Source of the DNA: Monomorium pharaonis
Taxonomy: Eukaryota > Arthropoda > Insecta > Hymenoptera > Formicidae
NCBI RefSeq assembly: GCF_013373865.1
Contig: NC_050472.1
Location: 17,940,136 to 18,004,135, forward strand
Length of the DNA stretch: 64,000 nucleotides
Direction of reading: 5' to 3'
Under the pieces are notes generated by a model, which did no database searches, was not told the DNA's origin, and saw only the letters and a list, made by a program, of their open reading frames with translations. A program made the translations under genes and the position numbers. This document shows, piece after piece, positions 35,029 through 46,200 of this stretch. The first letter of the stretch is position 1; each line of letters starts with the position of its first letter.

Positions 35029-35799
35029 AAGTTTTCCTTTTTCGAAATCGCCTTAATAATTCAATTCTCTGTTTGCATCGGCGATCAATCTGACCCTAGC
35101 AATTACAACGAAGAAATCCGTCACTATATCCACTGCGGTACTAGTCCTATATATGAAGAGTGCTCCGAATGCTGCGTAATCTTAAATACTACTGTCTCAT
35201 ACGACAATTGCAGCGATTGCACCGCGAAATTTGAGTCCTTCATAATACCTGCCCTTTCCGCGCGCTATCACACCCCTTTTTATAATATTCCGATTACCGT
35301 AACCGTCGCACGGTCTATATCTCCGTATCGTTTTTACGATTCTGACGAGGACACCGAGTAAAGAAAGAACAAGCGAGTTATGTGCCCTCCGCGTTCGCTT
35401 TATTCTCCGGCGACCTTCAACCCGAACGCACGTTCAGCCCTTTATCACGCATGGATCGCGTCTGCTAGATGTTCTGTCTCGCGAATTTACCAACACCGCC
35501 GTGACGTAGAACATATAATCTGTTCCGCGTGTTATATCCGCGCCTCTTGGGAAGTCCGCTCATCCTACGTTTTGAAACGAAGACACGCCGTTCATATCGG
35601 ATTTACTCAATGCTACGACGCGTGTATCTCCTGCTCAACGCGTTTAACAATTTTTAGACTTCTCGATGAATGTCTTATCTGCAACGATATTTTAAGCGAT
35701 TTTATACAATACCTAAATCTAACGGGAGACGATCCGTACAATTCGGAACGACCCACGTTAATCGCGATTTCACAGACAGACGTAAACTCCTCCGAATAA
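35029..35799 (+). CDS. Cys-rich frame: two related modules split by one stop
   Basis: One reading frame is open from 35,029 to 35,799 except for a single TAA at 35,359. The downstream part starts with ATG at 35,380 (139 codons). Both parts contain a similar module: Tyr-acidic-x-Cys-x2-Cys, about a dozen residues, acidic-x-Cys-x2-Cys, then a Phe-Ile. The first reads YEECSECC ... DNCSDCTAKFESFI and the second YDACISCS ... DECLICNDILSDFI. The pattern suggests a four-cysteine zinc-binding fold duplicated in tandem. No ATG is seen for the first part. Function is unknown. It is encoded within the insertion and opposite in orientation to gag. Confidence 0.5.
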
Positions 35800-35928
35800 A
35801 CGTCGCGAATAAGTTTTTTTTTGTTTTTTTTTGTTTTATCGTGAAATTGCCCGAATTTGCCTGCCACTACTTAAATTCCAGAGGAACGGTGGACCGCTCG
35901 ACTCTGTTCCTCTAACCTTTTTCCCCCT

Positions 35929-35990
35929 CTTCTCCGGCTACGGGAGAATATCGGCGACGCCGCCCCTCCCGCGCGCCCGGGACGTAACAT
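35929..35990. repeat. GC-rich 60-bp inverted repeat, left copy
   Basis: CTCCGGCTACGGGAGAATATCGG leads into a GC-rich run ending GGGACGTAACATC. The inverse complement of about 50 bp lies at 37,812-37,862. Together they bracket the gag gene. If placed end to end they would make a perfect long hairpin. Confidence 0.85.
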
Positions 35991-36063
35991 CTTTAATCGA
36001 TATTGCTCAATAATCCGGTAGCCGAAATAGTTACTGTTGGCGCGTGAGGAAATCTATCTGGAT

Positions 36064-37677
36064 TTAAGACTGCGACTGTTCGTTCGTTTCCGCCTCGATT
36101 GCATTTATCGGACGCGTATTCCTGTTGTCCGCACGGTTCGCGTTCCGTGGTCCCGACGGACTTGTTGCGTTTCCCGACTCGATTCTTCGCGAATTATTAT
36201 ACTGCCTTTTCCGGCATTCGTCGATCTCATGGCCGGGATGTTTGCAGTATTTACAAATTTTACTTGATGCGTCACGAGGCGCGCTTTCGATTGGTCTCGA
36301 TGTATTAACTCGATCGTTACGAGGATTCGAATTATTATGGTTATCGCGCGGAGGGAAATTATCGTGATTGTTACGCCAAGAATAATTTCTGGCTGTATTA
36401 TCGTAGTTACTGCGCGAGAAGTAGTTACTACGTGGGGAATAATCTCTAGTATCGTTTTGATTATTACGTGGAGCGTAGCTTCTATTGTTGTAATTATTGC
36501 GCGGAGAGAAATCGTTAAGATTATTGTAATTGTTACGCGGGGCGAAGTTGTTATTATGGTTATTACGAGGGGAGACAGGTAAGTTCCTTCTGTCTCGGTC
36601 CGGGGAATCGTGACGATAAGGCTGCTGATTAAATCGCGGCGTAGAGGGGACTCCAATGGGCGCCATGCGGCGTTGCTCCGTATGACGAGCTTCCTGACAG
36701 CGCGGATCGTATCGTTGTTTATCTAGTTCCAGACGTTTAGCGATGACTTTCGCGGAGGAAAAGGCGTCTGCGTATGAATGATAAGCGTCAGATTTGAGCT
36801 GCAGTCTATAATCGAGAGGTAAGCCCTCGCAGAACGATCTCGCGGTGAGACCGTCTATTTCTTCGACGAAGCGGGGATCGAGATATCCTTTCGTTCGGCG
36901 TTCCGCGTCGAGAATATTAGTGCGGAGATCTTTCACTCGACTAATATAATCAATAATATGTTCCAGCGGTTTTAAATAGACCGTGCTCAATTCGCCTCGA
37001 TACTGATCTAGCGTTTTTGACGAACCGAAAGCTCCTGTTAATAAATCGATTAGCTGAGTCACCGTGTCGCATGGCTCGTCTTCCACGGCGTAATATGCTC
37101 GTCTGCCGAGTTTATTAATTAATAATTTTGTTAGGTTTCGCTCGGCGGACGGGGGTATGATTTCACGTGCACGTCGACAAGCTCGAGTAAATCTCGCTAA
37201 TGGAATATTATATCCGTCAAAGTAAGGGACGGATTCCGTCGCTTCGCGAAACGACACTTTAGGCGTCGGAATAGTAGAATTGCCGTAAGGAGGCAGGAGA
37301 GGGGGCGTATCGAGTAACGAGTACGTCGTGGGCACTGCTTCGCAGGGATTAAGGCGCTGAGAAGGCCCGGGCGGCAAGAATTGCTGCGTGTCTACCCATT
37401 TATTAGAGTATTCTCGTTCGCGCGACGTGATTTCTTTTTCGCGGGCGGCCATTCTTCTGTCGGCCTCAGCGCGTTCCTTCTCGAATCTCAATCTTTCGGT
37501 TTCCAGTTCGTTTGACTGTAGGCGCAAAGTTTGCTCTAATTTCTGTAGCCGAGCATCTCGTTCGACCATAGATCTTTCGATTCGTTCCAACTCATATTCT
37601 TTGTTGGCTATAGATTGTGCGGGCGCGTCTGCCGGTTCGGCGGCAGTTTCAGGCGTCTTTTTACTGCGCGTAGTCAT
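36064..37677 (-). CDS. Retrotransposon gag polyprotein
   Basis: An uninterrupted minus-strand frame of 537 codons from ATG at 37,677. A TTG two codons earlier is not a likely start. Residues about 30-100 are Glu/Arg/Leu-rich and look like a coiled coil. Residues about 150-330 resemble gypsy-type gag capsid sequence (YFDGYNIPLARFTRACRRA, GLPLDYRLQLKSDAY). Residues about 370-480 are an Asn/Arg/Tyr-rich low-complexity stretch built on NNYNN and APRNN units. A CCHC zinc knuckle (CKYCKHPGHEIDEC) lies near residue 490. Upstream at 37,800 TTTTTGGTGACAGCGG could be a primer-binding site. The frame is intact, suggesting recent activity, but no pol follows before the GC-rich repeat at 35,990. Confidence 0.85.
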   Translation of the reverse strand: MTTRSKKTPETAAEPADAPAQSIANKEYELERIERSMVERDARLQKLEQTLRLQSNELETERLRFEKERAEADRRMAAREKEITSREREYSNKWVDTQQFLPPGPSQRLNPCEAVPTTYSLLDTPPLLPPYGNSTIPTPKVSFREATESVPYFDGYNIPLARFTRACRRAREIIPPSAERNLTKLLINKLGRRAYYAVEDEPCDTVTQLIDLLTGAFGSSKTLDQYRGELSTVYLKPLEHIIDYISRVKDLRTNILDAERRTKGYLDPRFVEEIDGLTARSFCEGLPLDYRLQLKSDAYHSYADAFSSAKVIAKRLELDKQRYDPRCQEARHTEQRRMAPIGVPSTPRFNQQPYRHDSPDRDRRNLPVSPRNNHNNNFAPRNNYNNLNDFSPRNNYNNRSYAPRNNQNDTRDYSPRSNYFSRSNYDNTARNYSWRNNHDNFPPRDNHNNSNPRNDRVNTSRPIESAPRDASSKICKYCKHPGHEIDECRKRQYNNSRRIESGNATSPSGPRNANRADNRNTRPINAIEAETNEQSQS

Positions 37678-37811
37678 TTTCAAATATTTATTACGCGAGC
37701 GATAATAAAAACTTTAAGAAACAGAGATGAACGTTTAAAGTCGCGGAGGGAGTGGGGGTGAGGAAAACGCGTACCTCACCGAGTTTGTTCTATCCCACCG
37801 CTGTCACCAAA

Positions 37812-37874
37812 AATGTTACGTCCCGGGCGCGCGGGAGGGGCGGCGTCGCCGATATTCTCCGGCTACGGGAGACA
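37812..37874. repeat. GC-rich 60-bp inverted repeat, right copy
   Basis: Begins TGTTACGTCCCGGG and ends GGCTACGGGAGACA at the border of the 5.3-kb insertion. It is the inverted partner of 35,929-35,990. It begins TG and ends CA, so it has the appearance of a very short LTR, but no direct copy exists at the other end. Confidence 0.8.
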
Positions 37875-39709
37875 CTTTGAATTGCAGTGATCTTAATTAA
37901 TTCTAAATGGATTGCTTTCCCCGCTCCGAAAATACGTAAATGTCCATCGTATGATACACTTTTATTATTATTTAATTTCATTTTTCCAACCAAACGATTA
38001 TATAATTTTTTACCCTCTACACTACAATTTATTTTTTTAAAAGCAATACAATCCTTAATTTGTTGCAATCGCAGGTAAGAATTGCATACTTGCGGTATTA
38101 CAAATTGAGAATTATAAATCATATTTCGAAGAACATGATTGTAGCTTTGGAAAAGCGGACCATGCCCAAATGGCGCCAAACAATTTTACACTTTTTGGTA
38201 TGTAAAGTAGCAAGTGCACATTAAATTTCATATGTGCTTTTCCATACAGCGTTTCTACTTGAAATACAAACTTTCTTAATGCTTTTTCGGCATCTTTAAA
38301 ATCTGTTTCAGATATTTCATCTGATAAAAATTTATGCATACTAAAAACAAGCAGTGGCCAATGTTTAAAGTAGATATTGGGCAGCAAATCTTGTAAGCAT
38401 GGTAACGAGTAATACAGTAATATATTTTTCCACTCTGATGCTTTATATAATTTCATATTTTCAAGTGTGCGAGGTGTCCGAGTTAATTCACAAGGAGGAT
38501 AAATATTTAGCAATCGATCGTTAAAAATCTTTTTTTTCGAACCTATATACCATGTGCACTGGTTATATTTAGGATCAAACCACATAAAGAAAAAATATTT
38601 GACAACTCCAAGTAATACTGCATGCATGTATTCAGGAGGAAATGAAGTTGCAATATTAAAGGTTGGCAATAACATCAATAATGAGACTCCCTTAACTCCA
38701 TTAATAGAAATATTTTGTACAACAGCCTGCTCAGCATCTCTATGATGTTGTTCTCTCGTTCTTGCAATACCTTCATTTCCACAGTAAACACGTGCATAGC
38801 CATTTCCCACTTTAACGTGCTGCCCTGGATGCAAACAAAGTGAACATCCAAATTTTCTATTAAATTGAGTTATATTCTGTAAAGAACATCTGGCTACAGA
38901 ATCCACTGGAGAAATAATTGTACTTTAATATTTACAGCTTCATTCAAATTAGGTAGCAAACAGTTAATTCCATGTTTATGTAAATCTCGTAACTCATTAA
39001 CAAATGGTTTTAAAAAAATATCCATTACAGGTTTTGTAGATCCATACCATAAACCAGCAAGCAGAATATTATCTTTACGAAGCCGATAGGGAAGTTCATT
39101 AATCGCTATTAAATTGGGGCACATTGACCCTTTTGATGACTTAAAAGTATTAACGCCGTCAGCATTCCATTGTAAGCTTATATCAAAATCAGATATAACT
39201 TTATTTTTAACTATCGATCGATACACTTTCCCACTTGTGACATCTGATAATAAACTATTATCATTGTAAGATCTTTGTAATTTATGGAAGACACTACTCG
39301 ACAGTAACTGCCGCAATTGTTCTTTAATTGGAATGTATACGAAAAAATTTCCATTTCGTTTAAGAACTGATTTTACATTACGACAATAACAATTTGGACA
39401 ATCTATACTTTGTCTTTCTTCAAAGTCTATTAAAGAAATACATTCTGCACAATAATAACATGTAACAAGTTGTGGGATATCGCGAAAATTTTTTAAAAAT
39501 AAATACTTTGAAGGATTCAATGGTTCAGGGAGATGAATTAATTAAGTCTATTAGGTCTTCTAATGCAGTTCCACTTACTTCATGCCGAATTACGTAACTC
39601 ATTACGAGTAGATCGCTTTCTTCCTTCGTTAAAGGGCAATTTGGATAAATTGATCTTCTGGCCTGGTAACATAATACAAGATATTATTAACATAATATAA
39701 GATATTATA

Positions 39710-41622
39710 CAGGGTGTAATGTAATCGGAAGCCATCCCGTAATGGAAAGATAGACGGGATCGAGATGAACATAAAAGTCCAATATTGTCTTGGGTTAGGT
39801 CTATCAATAATCGAGATATAAATTTTTCAAATTGTACGAATGAGAGCGCGCCGTGTGAAGAGCCGAGACGCTCGAGCTGTAGCGCGGCCCACTGTGTCGA
39901 GCATTGGCTGCCGGCGGCGGGGGGAAGAAGGAGAAGCGGTGCCGCTGCCTGTGCTTCGCCGCCCTCGCGTCTCACTGCACCGCGCCAATACTCGTGGCAA
40001 TGGCAGCTATGCACATTCGCGATTACTTGACAAATTAGGACAGTTAGCAAAGATATGACAAATTAAAACCGTAATAAACTGCTGTGATTAAGAAAGTCGA
40101 AAGAGCGAAAGCGATAGATACTTATGGAATCTACAAATAATCTAATTTCTATCGTAATTGTGAATAAGTAAATTAATAAAAGTTTTTCGTACATTCACGA
40201 AAGATTCTTTCTTTTCCTTAAATATCTTGTATCATGCCTGATCTAACGATTTCGTGATTAAATTATACGATACGATCGTAATTATACTTGGAGATGTTAA
40301 TGTCACCAGTATGATTAACAACAAAGCGTTTTCTTTCGTTATTATACAATAGAGAACTTAAGTTTACGAAATATTCCAACAGAACTATTAAACACGATGT
40401 CTCCGTAGATATTTTGTCATATTCCAACGAGAAAATATACTTTCCTAACAGGAAACGAGAGAACGATAGACAATGATATCACTTCTTGAAATTCTTTTTT
40501 TTTTTTTATTCAGACAAGTAATGGATTACGAAAGAGAAACCAATTAGATTTTTATATTTTTCTTGATATCTATTCTGAATCAATCAGTAAAAATCTGTCG
40601 TAATTAATAATGTAATTAAAGATAAAAGAAATTCCGAGTTCCCTATCGTTATGAAAGAAAAACTCTTCGTTATATTAATAACATTTGATATTGAACATCT
40701 CTAAGCATAATTATCGTAGAATGCATAATCTATTGAAATCGTTACATCAAGAGATATTTTTCTATCGTGTTATGAACAATGAGTGTAACATATTATATGG
40801 ATATATCGCGCATTTTATAATTTTCTAATTAAATATTTACGAAATGAGAATGTATGAAGAATCAATCGTAGATATTAATTGTGATAAACCTTTGTTAATT
40901 TAACATTCCATGGAAAAAAAACAATAAGAAACGATGAGAGAATTTGATGCGGCAAATATTATAATACACTTATAAAAGAAAATTATCACTTTAAGAATCA
41001 ATTGTAAATTTATGTTAATTTTTTATTAATGTTTTCATCAAGGATTTAACAGTACGACACAATTCGATAAGAAACAAAGTTAGAATTGTATGATACTGTA
41101 AATAAGATATTTAAGAAAAAGAAAGAATCTTTCGTGAATGTACGAAAAACTTTTATTAATTTACTTATTCACAATTACGATAGAAATTAGATTATTTGTA
41201 GATTCCATAAGTATCTATCGCTTTCGCTCTTTCGACTTTCTTAATCACAGCAGTTTATTACGGTTTTAATTTGTCATATCTTTGCTAACTGTCCTAATTT
41301 GTCAAGTAATCGCGAATGTGCATAGCTGCCATTGCCACGAGTATTGGCGCGGTGCAGTGAGACGCGAGGGCGGCGAAGCACAGGCAGCGGCACCGCTTCT
41401 CCTTCTTCCCCCCGCCGCCGGCAGCCAATGCTCGACACAGTGGGCCGCGCTACAGCTCGAGCGTCTCGGCTCTTCACACGGCGCGCTCTCATTCGTACAA
41501 TTTGAAAAATTTATATCTCGATTATTGATAGACCTAACCCAAGACAATATTGGACTTTTATGTTCATCTCGATCCCGTCTATCTTTCCATTACGGGATGG
41601 CTTCCGATTACATTACACCCTG
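39710..41622. mobile_element. 1.9-kb palindromic element in a tnp2 intron, TA target site
   Basis: Ends CAGGGTGTAATGTAATCGG and its complement, each flanked by TA (39,708-39,709 and 41,623-41,624), giving Tc1/mariner-type borders. The arms are about 530 bp and nearly identical, so the same frames appear on opposite strands at 39,580-40,058 and 41,274-41,638. These are arm artefacts, GC-rich near 39,850-40,000. The AT-rich centre of about 850 bp has no transposase. It lies between exon 3 and exon 4 of the tnp2 pseudogene. Confidence 0.85.
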
Positions 41623-42218
41623 TATATTTAATTTGTAAGGTATTTTCTATTCAAGGTTTATATTTGTTTAAATGTTGAAAATAGGTAAATATTTGATAAT
41701 TTTCTTTCCAATATGCAGTCAAAATTACGAACCTCGTCTTCTATCATTGGTTCTGGACCATTATCATTTGGCTGTTCAATAGATTCTGCCACGTTAACAT
41801 ATTCAACATCAATATCATTTGAGGAAGTCTGTATACAATAAAATATAATATACTAATATATGTAATAAGTTATATAAATATATATAAATTTTAGAGTTAA
41901 TATTATAATGGTAATATATGCTCACCTCTCCATAACTAAGATCTTCATATAAATAATCAACTTCTGCCATTTCATGGCGCTCAATCTCTGCATTTCGACA
42001 TTCTCCTCCGCATTATTTTCTGCCTATAAAATTATTTCAACATAAGTTTACTGCAATTCATTATAACATACAAAAAGCAAAAGAATTAAATTAATTAAAA
42101 ATCAATTTGACATGCATTTTAATAAATTTTCTATGGATCGTATATTTTTAAAACAAAGCCATATTATTTGAAATTATGAAAATAAGATACATCAATTTTA
42201 GTAAAGTAATAATTTCAC

Positions 42219-42383
42219 TTGCATTTTGGTGGAGTTTGTGAACGAAGAAAATTCTAAAAGAATTATTAAAAAACCACAAGAGAAAGATTGGATCTCAGCA
42301 GCAGTAAAAATACATGCATTTGGAGGTTAATATTCATTAAATACTATTAGTCATATTTTTTCATTGATTCTTTTATTTCTCAA
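42219..42383 (+). pseudogene. Partial duplicate of BEN-gene exon 1
   Basis: Matches 43,258-43,550 closely (TTGCATTTTGGTGGAGTTTG, then ATCTCAGCAGCAGTAAAAAT, then the donor GGTTAATATT and intron start). It has lost about 130 bp from the middle of the exon. Because intron sequence is included, it is a genomic duplication and not a retrocopy. Confidence 0.8.
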
Positions 42384-42840
42384 ATTGTTCATACCTGATT
42401 ATTTAGAGCAGCGATCCCTTGAAGTTCTCTTTGGCGACGCGAATAGATTGTTGTTGCTGGCATTATTTTCCTTCGATTTTGAAGGTACTCTTTATATGAT
42501 CCACGACAATGCATATTTTTCACAATAAAACACGTGTTTAATTTTTACAATGCACTACTATATGTATATGGCACACACTGTCTTCGTAAACCAGCTATTT
42601 TTCAGTTGCATTATTTTAAGCACATATAACATAAAATATTATCTTTCTTTATGTCATAACTATATTCTGGGCGACACGAGATAATATAAGATCATACGAA
42701 AACTCGTCCATTTTGCTCAAGTCTGTCTGTCTCTGCTTCTTCTTCTTCTTTGCCTTTTGGATTACTGTCCCTTCAGGGACAAGGTATACCACGCTTTCCT
42801 GTCTTTGCTTATGGACTGCATGGAAAGCCATGGGCTATGT

Positions 42841-42943
42841 TCCGTTTCACGCATGATACACATGATACATTGTTCATCTTTGTTGTTTGTCTAATATTAA
42901 ACGAGAATAAATGATACATCATGCGCATCATGCGTAAAATGAA
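42841..42943. repeat. Hairpin MITE remnant
   Basis: CGTTTCACGCATGATACAC pairs with an inverted CATCATGCGTAAAATGAAACG about 80 bp away. It sits just upstream of the BEN-domain gene. Confidence 0.6.
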
Positions 42944-43018
42944 ACGCAGCCACTTGTCCGCCCTTGCGATTCGCGCGCTATCCCCTATATTCTTTTGCCG
43001 CCCGATGTTATATTAGCC

Positions 43019-43031
43019 GTTGCTAAGCAAC
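43019..43031. promoter_or_regulatory. X-box-like palindrome GTTGCTAAGCAAC
   Basis: A perfect palindrome around a central A that fits the RFX consensus (GTNRCC then RGYAAC) on both halves. It lies 214 bp upstream of the ATG of the BEN-domain gene, in a GC-richer stretch. A match of 13 bp in this much sequence could be chance. Confidence 0.4.
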
Positions 43032-43244
43032 GAGCCGCCATATTAGCGAGCTCGTGCATTTCTTATGTGTATTTATACACGCACACACTGGCACCCATGG
43101 CACACTGGCACCACAGTGCACGTGGCTGGCACACTGACTTTTCTCACCATACAATATTTTATGCTGGCGGATACCTTTTCGCATTGTGTCTTTTATCAAT
43201 GTGTAGTACGTACTATAATTTGTGAGCCCGTAATAGTTTTAGAA

Positions 43245-46200
43245 ATGAACAACGATTATTGCATTTTGGTGGAGTTTGTGAACGAAGAAAATTCTATAGC
43301 CGTCGGATACAGAGATTGGTTGATAACCAAATTCTACGACCAATGTTTACAAAATGCCATTGACGAACAAACCATTGTTCAAATACGGTGGCCTTTATGC
43401 GAAAAAAAAAGTGCATTGTCCATGAAAAGGATTATTAAGAAACTACAAGAGAAAAATTGGATCTCAGCAGCAGTAAAAATACATGCATTTGGAGGTTAAT
43501 ATTTATTAAATACTATTAGTCATATTTTTTCATTGATTTTTTATTTCTCAAAAAGATAATATTTAAAAAAATAGAAAATAAAAAGATTAAGAAATTAAAA
43601 GCTTTAAAAGAAAATTTTTTTTTTAATTTCGATGGAACTTGTAGAAAAATTGTTCATACATATAACATAACATATATATTACAGCCCTTATTCATAGTCG
43701 ATTCTTATATATTTAAGACCATCTTGAGTATATAACTGCCCTAATAGCAAAATGCTAGCAGATTGCAAGCAGATTGGCAGCAAATTCAATCAGATACTCA
43801 TTGCAGATCCATAGCATTCTGTGTCCGCATTAAGCTCAGGATTTGTCGACAAAGCCTGCTGGCATGGCATGCCAGCAGATTGATTGCAGAAACCGAGCAG
43901 GGTCTGCTGACATAACCCTGACGACAGATTGGCAGCAGAAATCAAACAGAGCCTGCTAACATGCTATGCCAGCAAATTGGTAGCAGAAACCGAGCAGGGT
44001 CTACTAACATAACTTGACAGCAGATTAGCAGCAGAAATCAAGCAGATATCTAAAAGATTTCTTAAATCAGATATCTTTAAAGTGCAACTAGAGATAAAAA
44101 AATATAATAAAAATGTCATTTTTTTAAAATTATTTTTATTAACAGTACATACTAAATTTAGGACAAATTTTTATTAATTAATTAAATTTAAATTATATTG
44201 TTTTATTTTATTCTTACTTGCCGCTGGTAGGTTTCGAACCCGGGACCTTAGGATTACAAACCTTGTACTCTATCTGCTACGCCAATTTGACTCATCGGTA
44301 TGAGTACTTGTTATTGTCTACATATACCAATATGTTATAAACTGACACAATTATATTATTTTTTATAGAAGCAAATAAATTTTGCAAAACATATTAAAAA
44401 TAAATAGCATTAATTTATTTACTTATTAATTTCATTGTTAAATTTATCTTTTTCCATAATAATTTTAGGGAAATTGCGATCTATTTAGCATTAATACTTT
44501 GAAGCGTTCAAATGGTTAATTAGATAGTTAACTATATAGATCATATATTCTAAGAAAAATTGAATAGTACATCTATTATCCTGTTTTTGTTCAGTACATA
44601 ATGAATTTAGATTTTGTGCATTTTTTGTGCGCAGTAATTGTAGACAAACCGTAATTTTTGAAAACATTATCTTTATGATAATTTTTTTAAATATCAAATG
44701 GATTTCTCATTCAGGATGTTATAATGTTGTCTGATTTCTGCTACAACGCGCATGGACGGCTCAAAAATCGGACAGCATTGTGTGATATCTTTTATGAGAC
44801 ATTAAGCTGATATTTAGCTGATGTCATAAGGATAACATTTTTAAGAAACTTAAATGAAACTCTTCAATAAGATATCTCAAAGACCTCTCTTAGATATCTC
44901 TGATAAATGTTACCATTTTGACATCATTTCCAAGATATCTAAACGTTTTCTTTAAAAAGTTCTCTTAAAGTTTTCTGACAAGCGTATTGTCTGGGCTTTT
45001 TTAATTTATCTGAAATTCTTTTATCTGTATTATTTTCTATTGGTTGCCGGTATTATACATATACTTTAAACTTATGTATAATACAAGTAACCAATAGAAA
45101 ATAATATAGATAAAAGAACTTCAGATAAATTAAAAAAATATAGCTGCCTAATACTTTTGGCCAAGCCTGTATACATACCTGTATATTTCTATATAATTAG
45201 GGATCGTAAGGAAATAAAATTATTATAATTGTCAATACATTTTTAATAAGAGTTTAGGCATCATTTCTGTTATTTCAAATTTACCGTTATCGCACAGTAG
45301 CCCAATACAATAAAGTACTTAATCTTTCAACACAATGTATATCGGCGAGAGAACAATTAAACTCTTATTAAAAATGTATTGACAATTAATAATAATTTTA
45401 TTTCCTTACGATCCCTAATATATTAGAAATATATGTATGTATACAGGATTGGCCAAAAGTATTAGACAATAATATAATTTAATTTCTCAATAATTTCTAC
45501 TGCCGCAACCTTTTTTCTTACGTTTTTCTCTATAGAAACATATTAATGCAAGTTTTAAATTGGCATTTAAATGACAATTAAGATTATAAAGTAACGGACA
45601 TACTGTTCGATTTCTGCTGCCGATCTGCCTACGTTATGTCAACAGGCTCTGCTCGATTTCTGCTGCCAATCTGCTGTCAGTTATATCAGCAGGTTTTGCT
45701 CGATTTCTGCTGCCAATCTGTTGTCAGATTATGTTAGCAAACTCTGCTTGATTTCTGACAGCAGTTTGCCGACATCGTTGGATATTACAGACTCTGTATA
45801 AAATTTGTTGCCATTCTGTCGTCAAAAATTGATAGCATGCTCTGCTCAAAATCTGTTCCTGCAGGCTTGGCTATCTGGGTGTATCTTAAAAGATGTCATC
45901 AACTAATCACAGAGTCGTATTAACAAATGAAACTTTTAACGTTTCCGCCCTAAGGAAAAAGTTACATGATTGCTGCCTTGAAATATATAAAATTCGATTA
46001 AAATGTTTAATTCATAGGCCTGTTCTTTGTCGCTGCATTGCTGGACTAGTGCAATAAGTTAAAATAAGACGAATATATTTTTTCTCATTCTAAGAGTATA
46101 TCCACACAAACTTGCATAAGCGCATAAGCATATACATAAGAAAATAGACCAATTGAATTTCTTATGCATATGCTTATGCGCTTATGCAAGTTTGTGTGGA

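Larger units (their letters stand above)
32543..37874. mobile_element. 5.3-kb insertion in the tnp2 gene, TSD CTTT
   Basis: It is flanked by CTTT at 32,539-32,542 and 37,875-37,878. Excising it with one TSD copy restores an unbroken tnp2 frame across the junction. The left end is TGTGACGTCCCCGCC (family B) and the right end is GGCTACGGGAGACA, so the borders are TG...CA. Contents from left to right are a family-B LTR-like block with TATA near 33,350, a minisatellite, a plus-strand ORF (34,261), a plus-strand Cys-rich frame (35,029-35,799), a 60-bp GC-rich sequence, a minus-strand gag gene and an inverted copy of the GC-rich sequence. No protease, RT or integrase is visible, so the element is non-autonomous. 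The arrangement is not that of a standard LTR retrotransposon. Confidence 0.75.
37879..42463 (-). pseudogene. CACTA-type tnp2 transposase, four exons, frameshifted
   Basis: Minus-strand exons are 42,463-42,395 (ATG, MPATTIYSRRQREL), 42,023-41,926, 41,828-41,733 and 39,662 downwards. All have consensus splice sites. Exon 2 is one base short for frame. The large exon holds the transposase. It has a zinc-ribbon-like CYYCAEC ... CPNCYC, the tnp2-type stretch DGVNTFKSSKGSMCPNL, INELPYRLRKDN, and FGCSLCLHPGQHV. Further on are PPEYMHAVLLGVVKYFFFMW and KASEWKNILLYYSL. Frameshifts lie near 39,530, 38,900 and 38,170. The last part runs into the 5.3-kb insertion and resumes at 32,538. The family cuts and pastes DNA. 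This copy cannot encode a full protein. Confidence 0.8.
43735..45880. mobile_element. Foldback element in BEN-gene intron 1
   Basis: The left arm (43,735-44,050) has about four units with CAGATTGGCAGCAGAAAT and GCAGGGTCTGCT. The right arm (45,600-45,880) has the complementary GATTTCTGCTGCCAATCTG and GGCTCTGCTCG. The centre contains a tRNA-like piece, a short hairpin and a Tc1-like MITE, so it is a nested composite. Confidence 0.65.

Noticed and set aside
34261..35361. Splicing of the ORF at 34,261 to the Cys-rich frame
   Set aside because: The good donor at 34,660 is in phase 0, but the best acceptor (35,099) needs phase 2. No in-phase acceptor was found.
32543..35990. Plus-strand 3.4-kb LTR followed by a matching 3' LTR
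   Set aside because: The right border shares only about 20 bp (TTCTCCGGCTACGGGAGA) with the supposed end, and nothing of family B is found there. A standard LTR pair is not supported.
39580..41638. Matching ORFs of up to 156 codons on opposite strands
   Set aside because: They are the two arms of a palindromic element. Part of the left one overlaps real tnp2 exon sequence in another frame.
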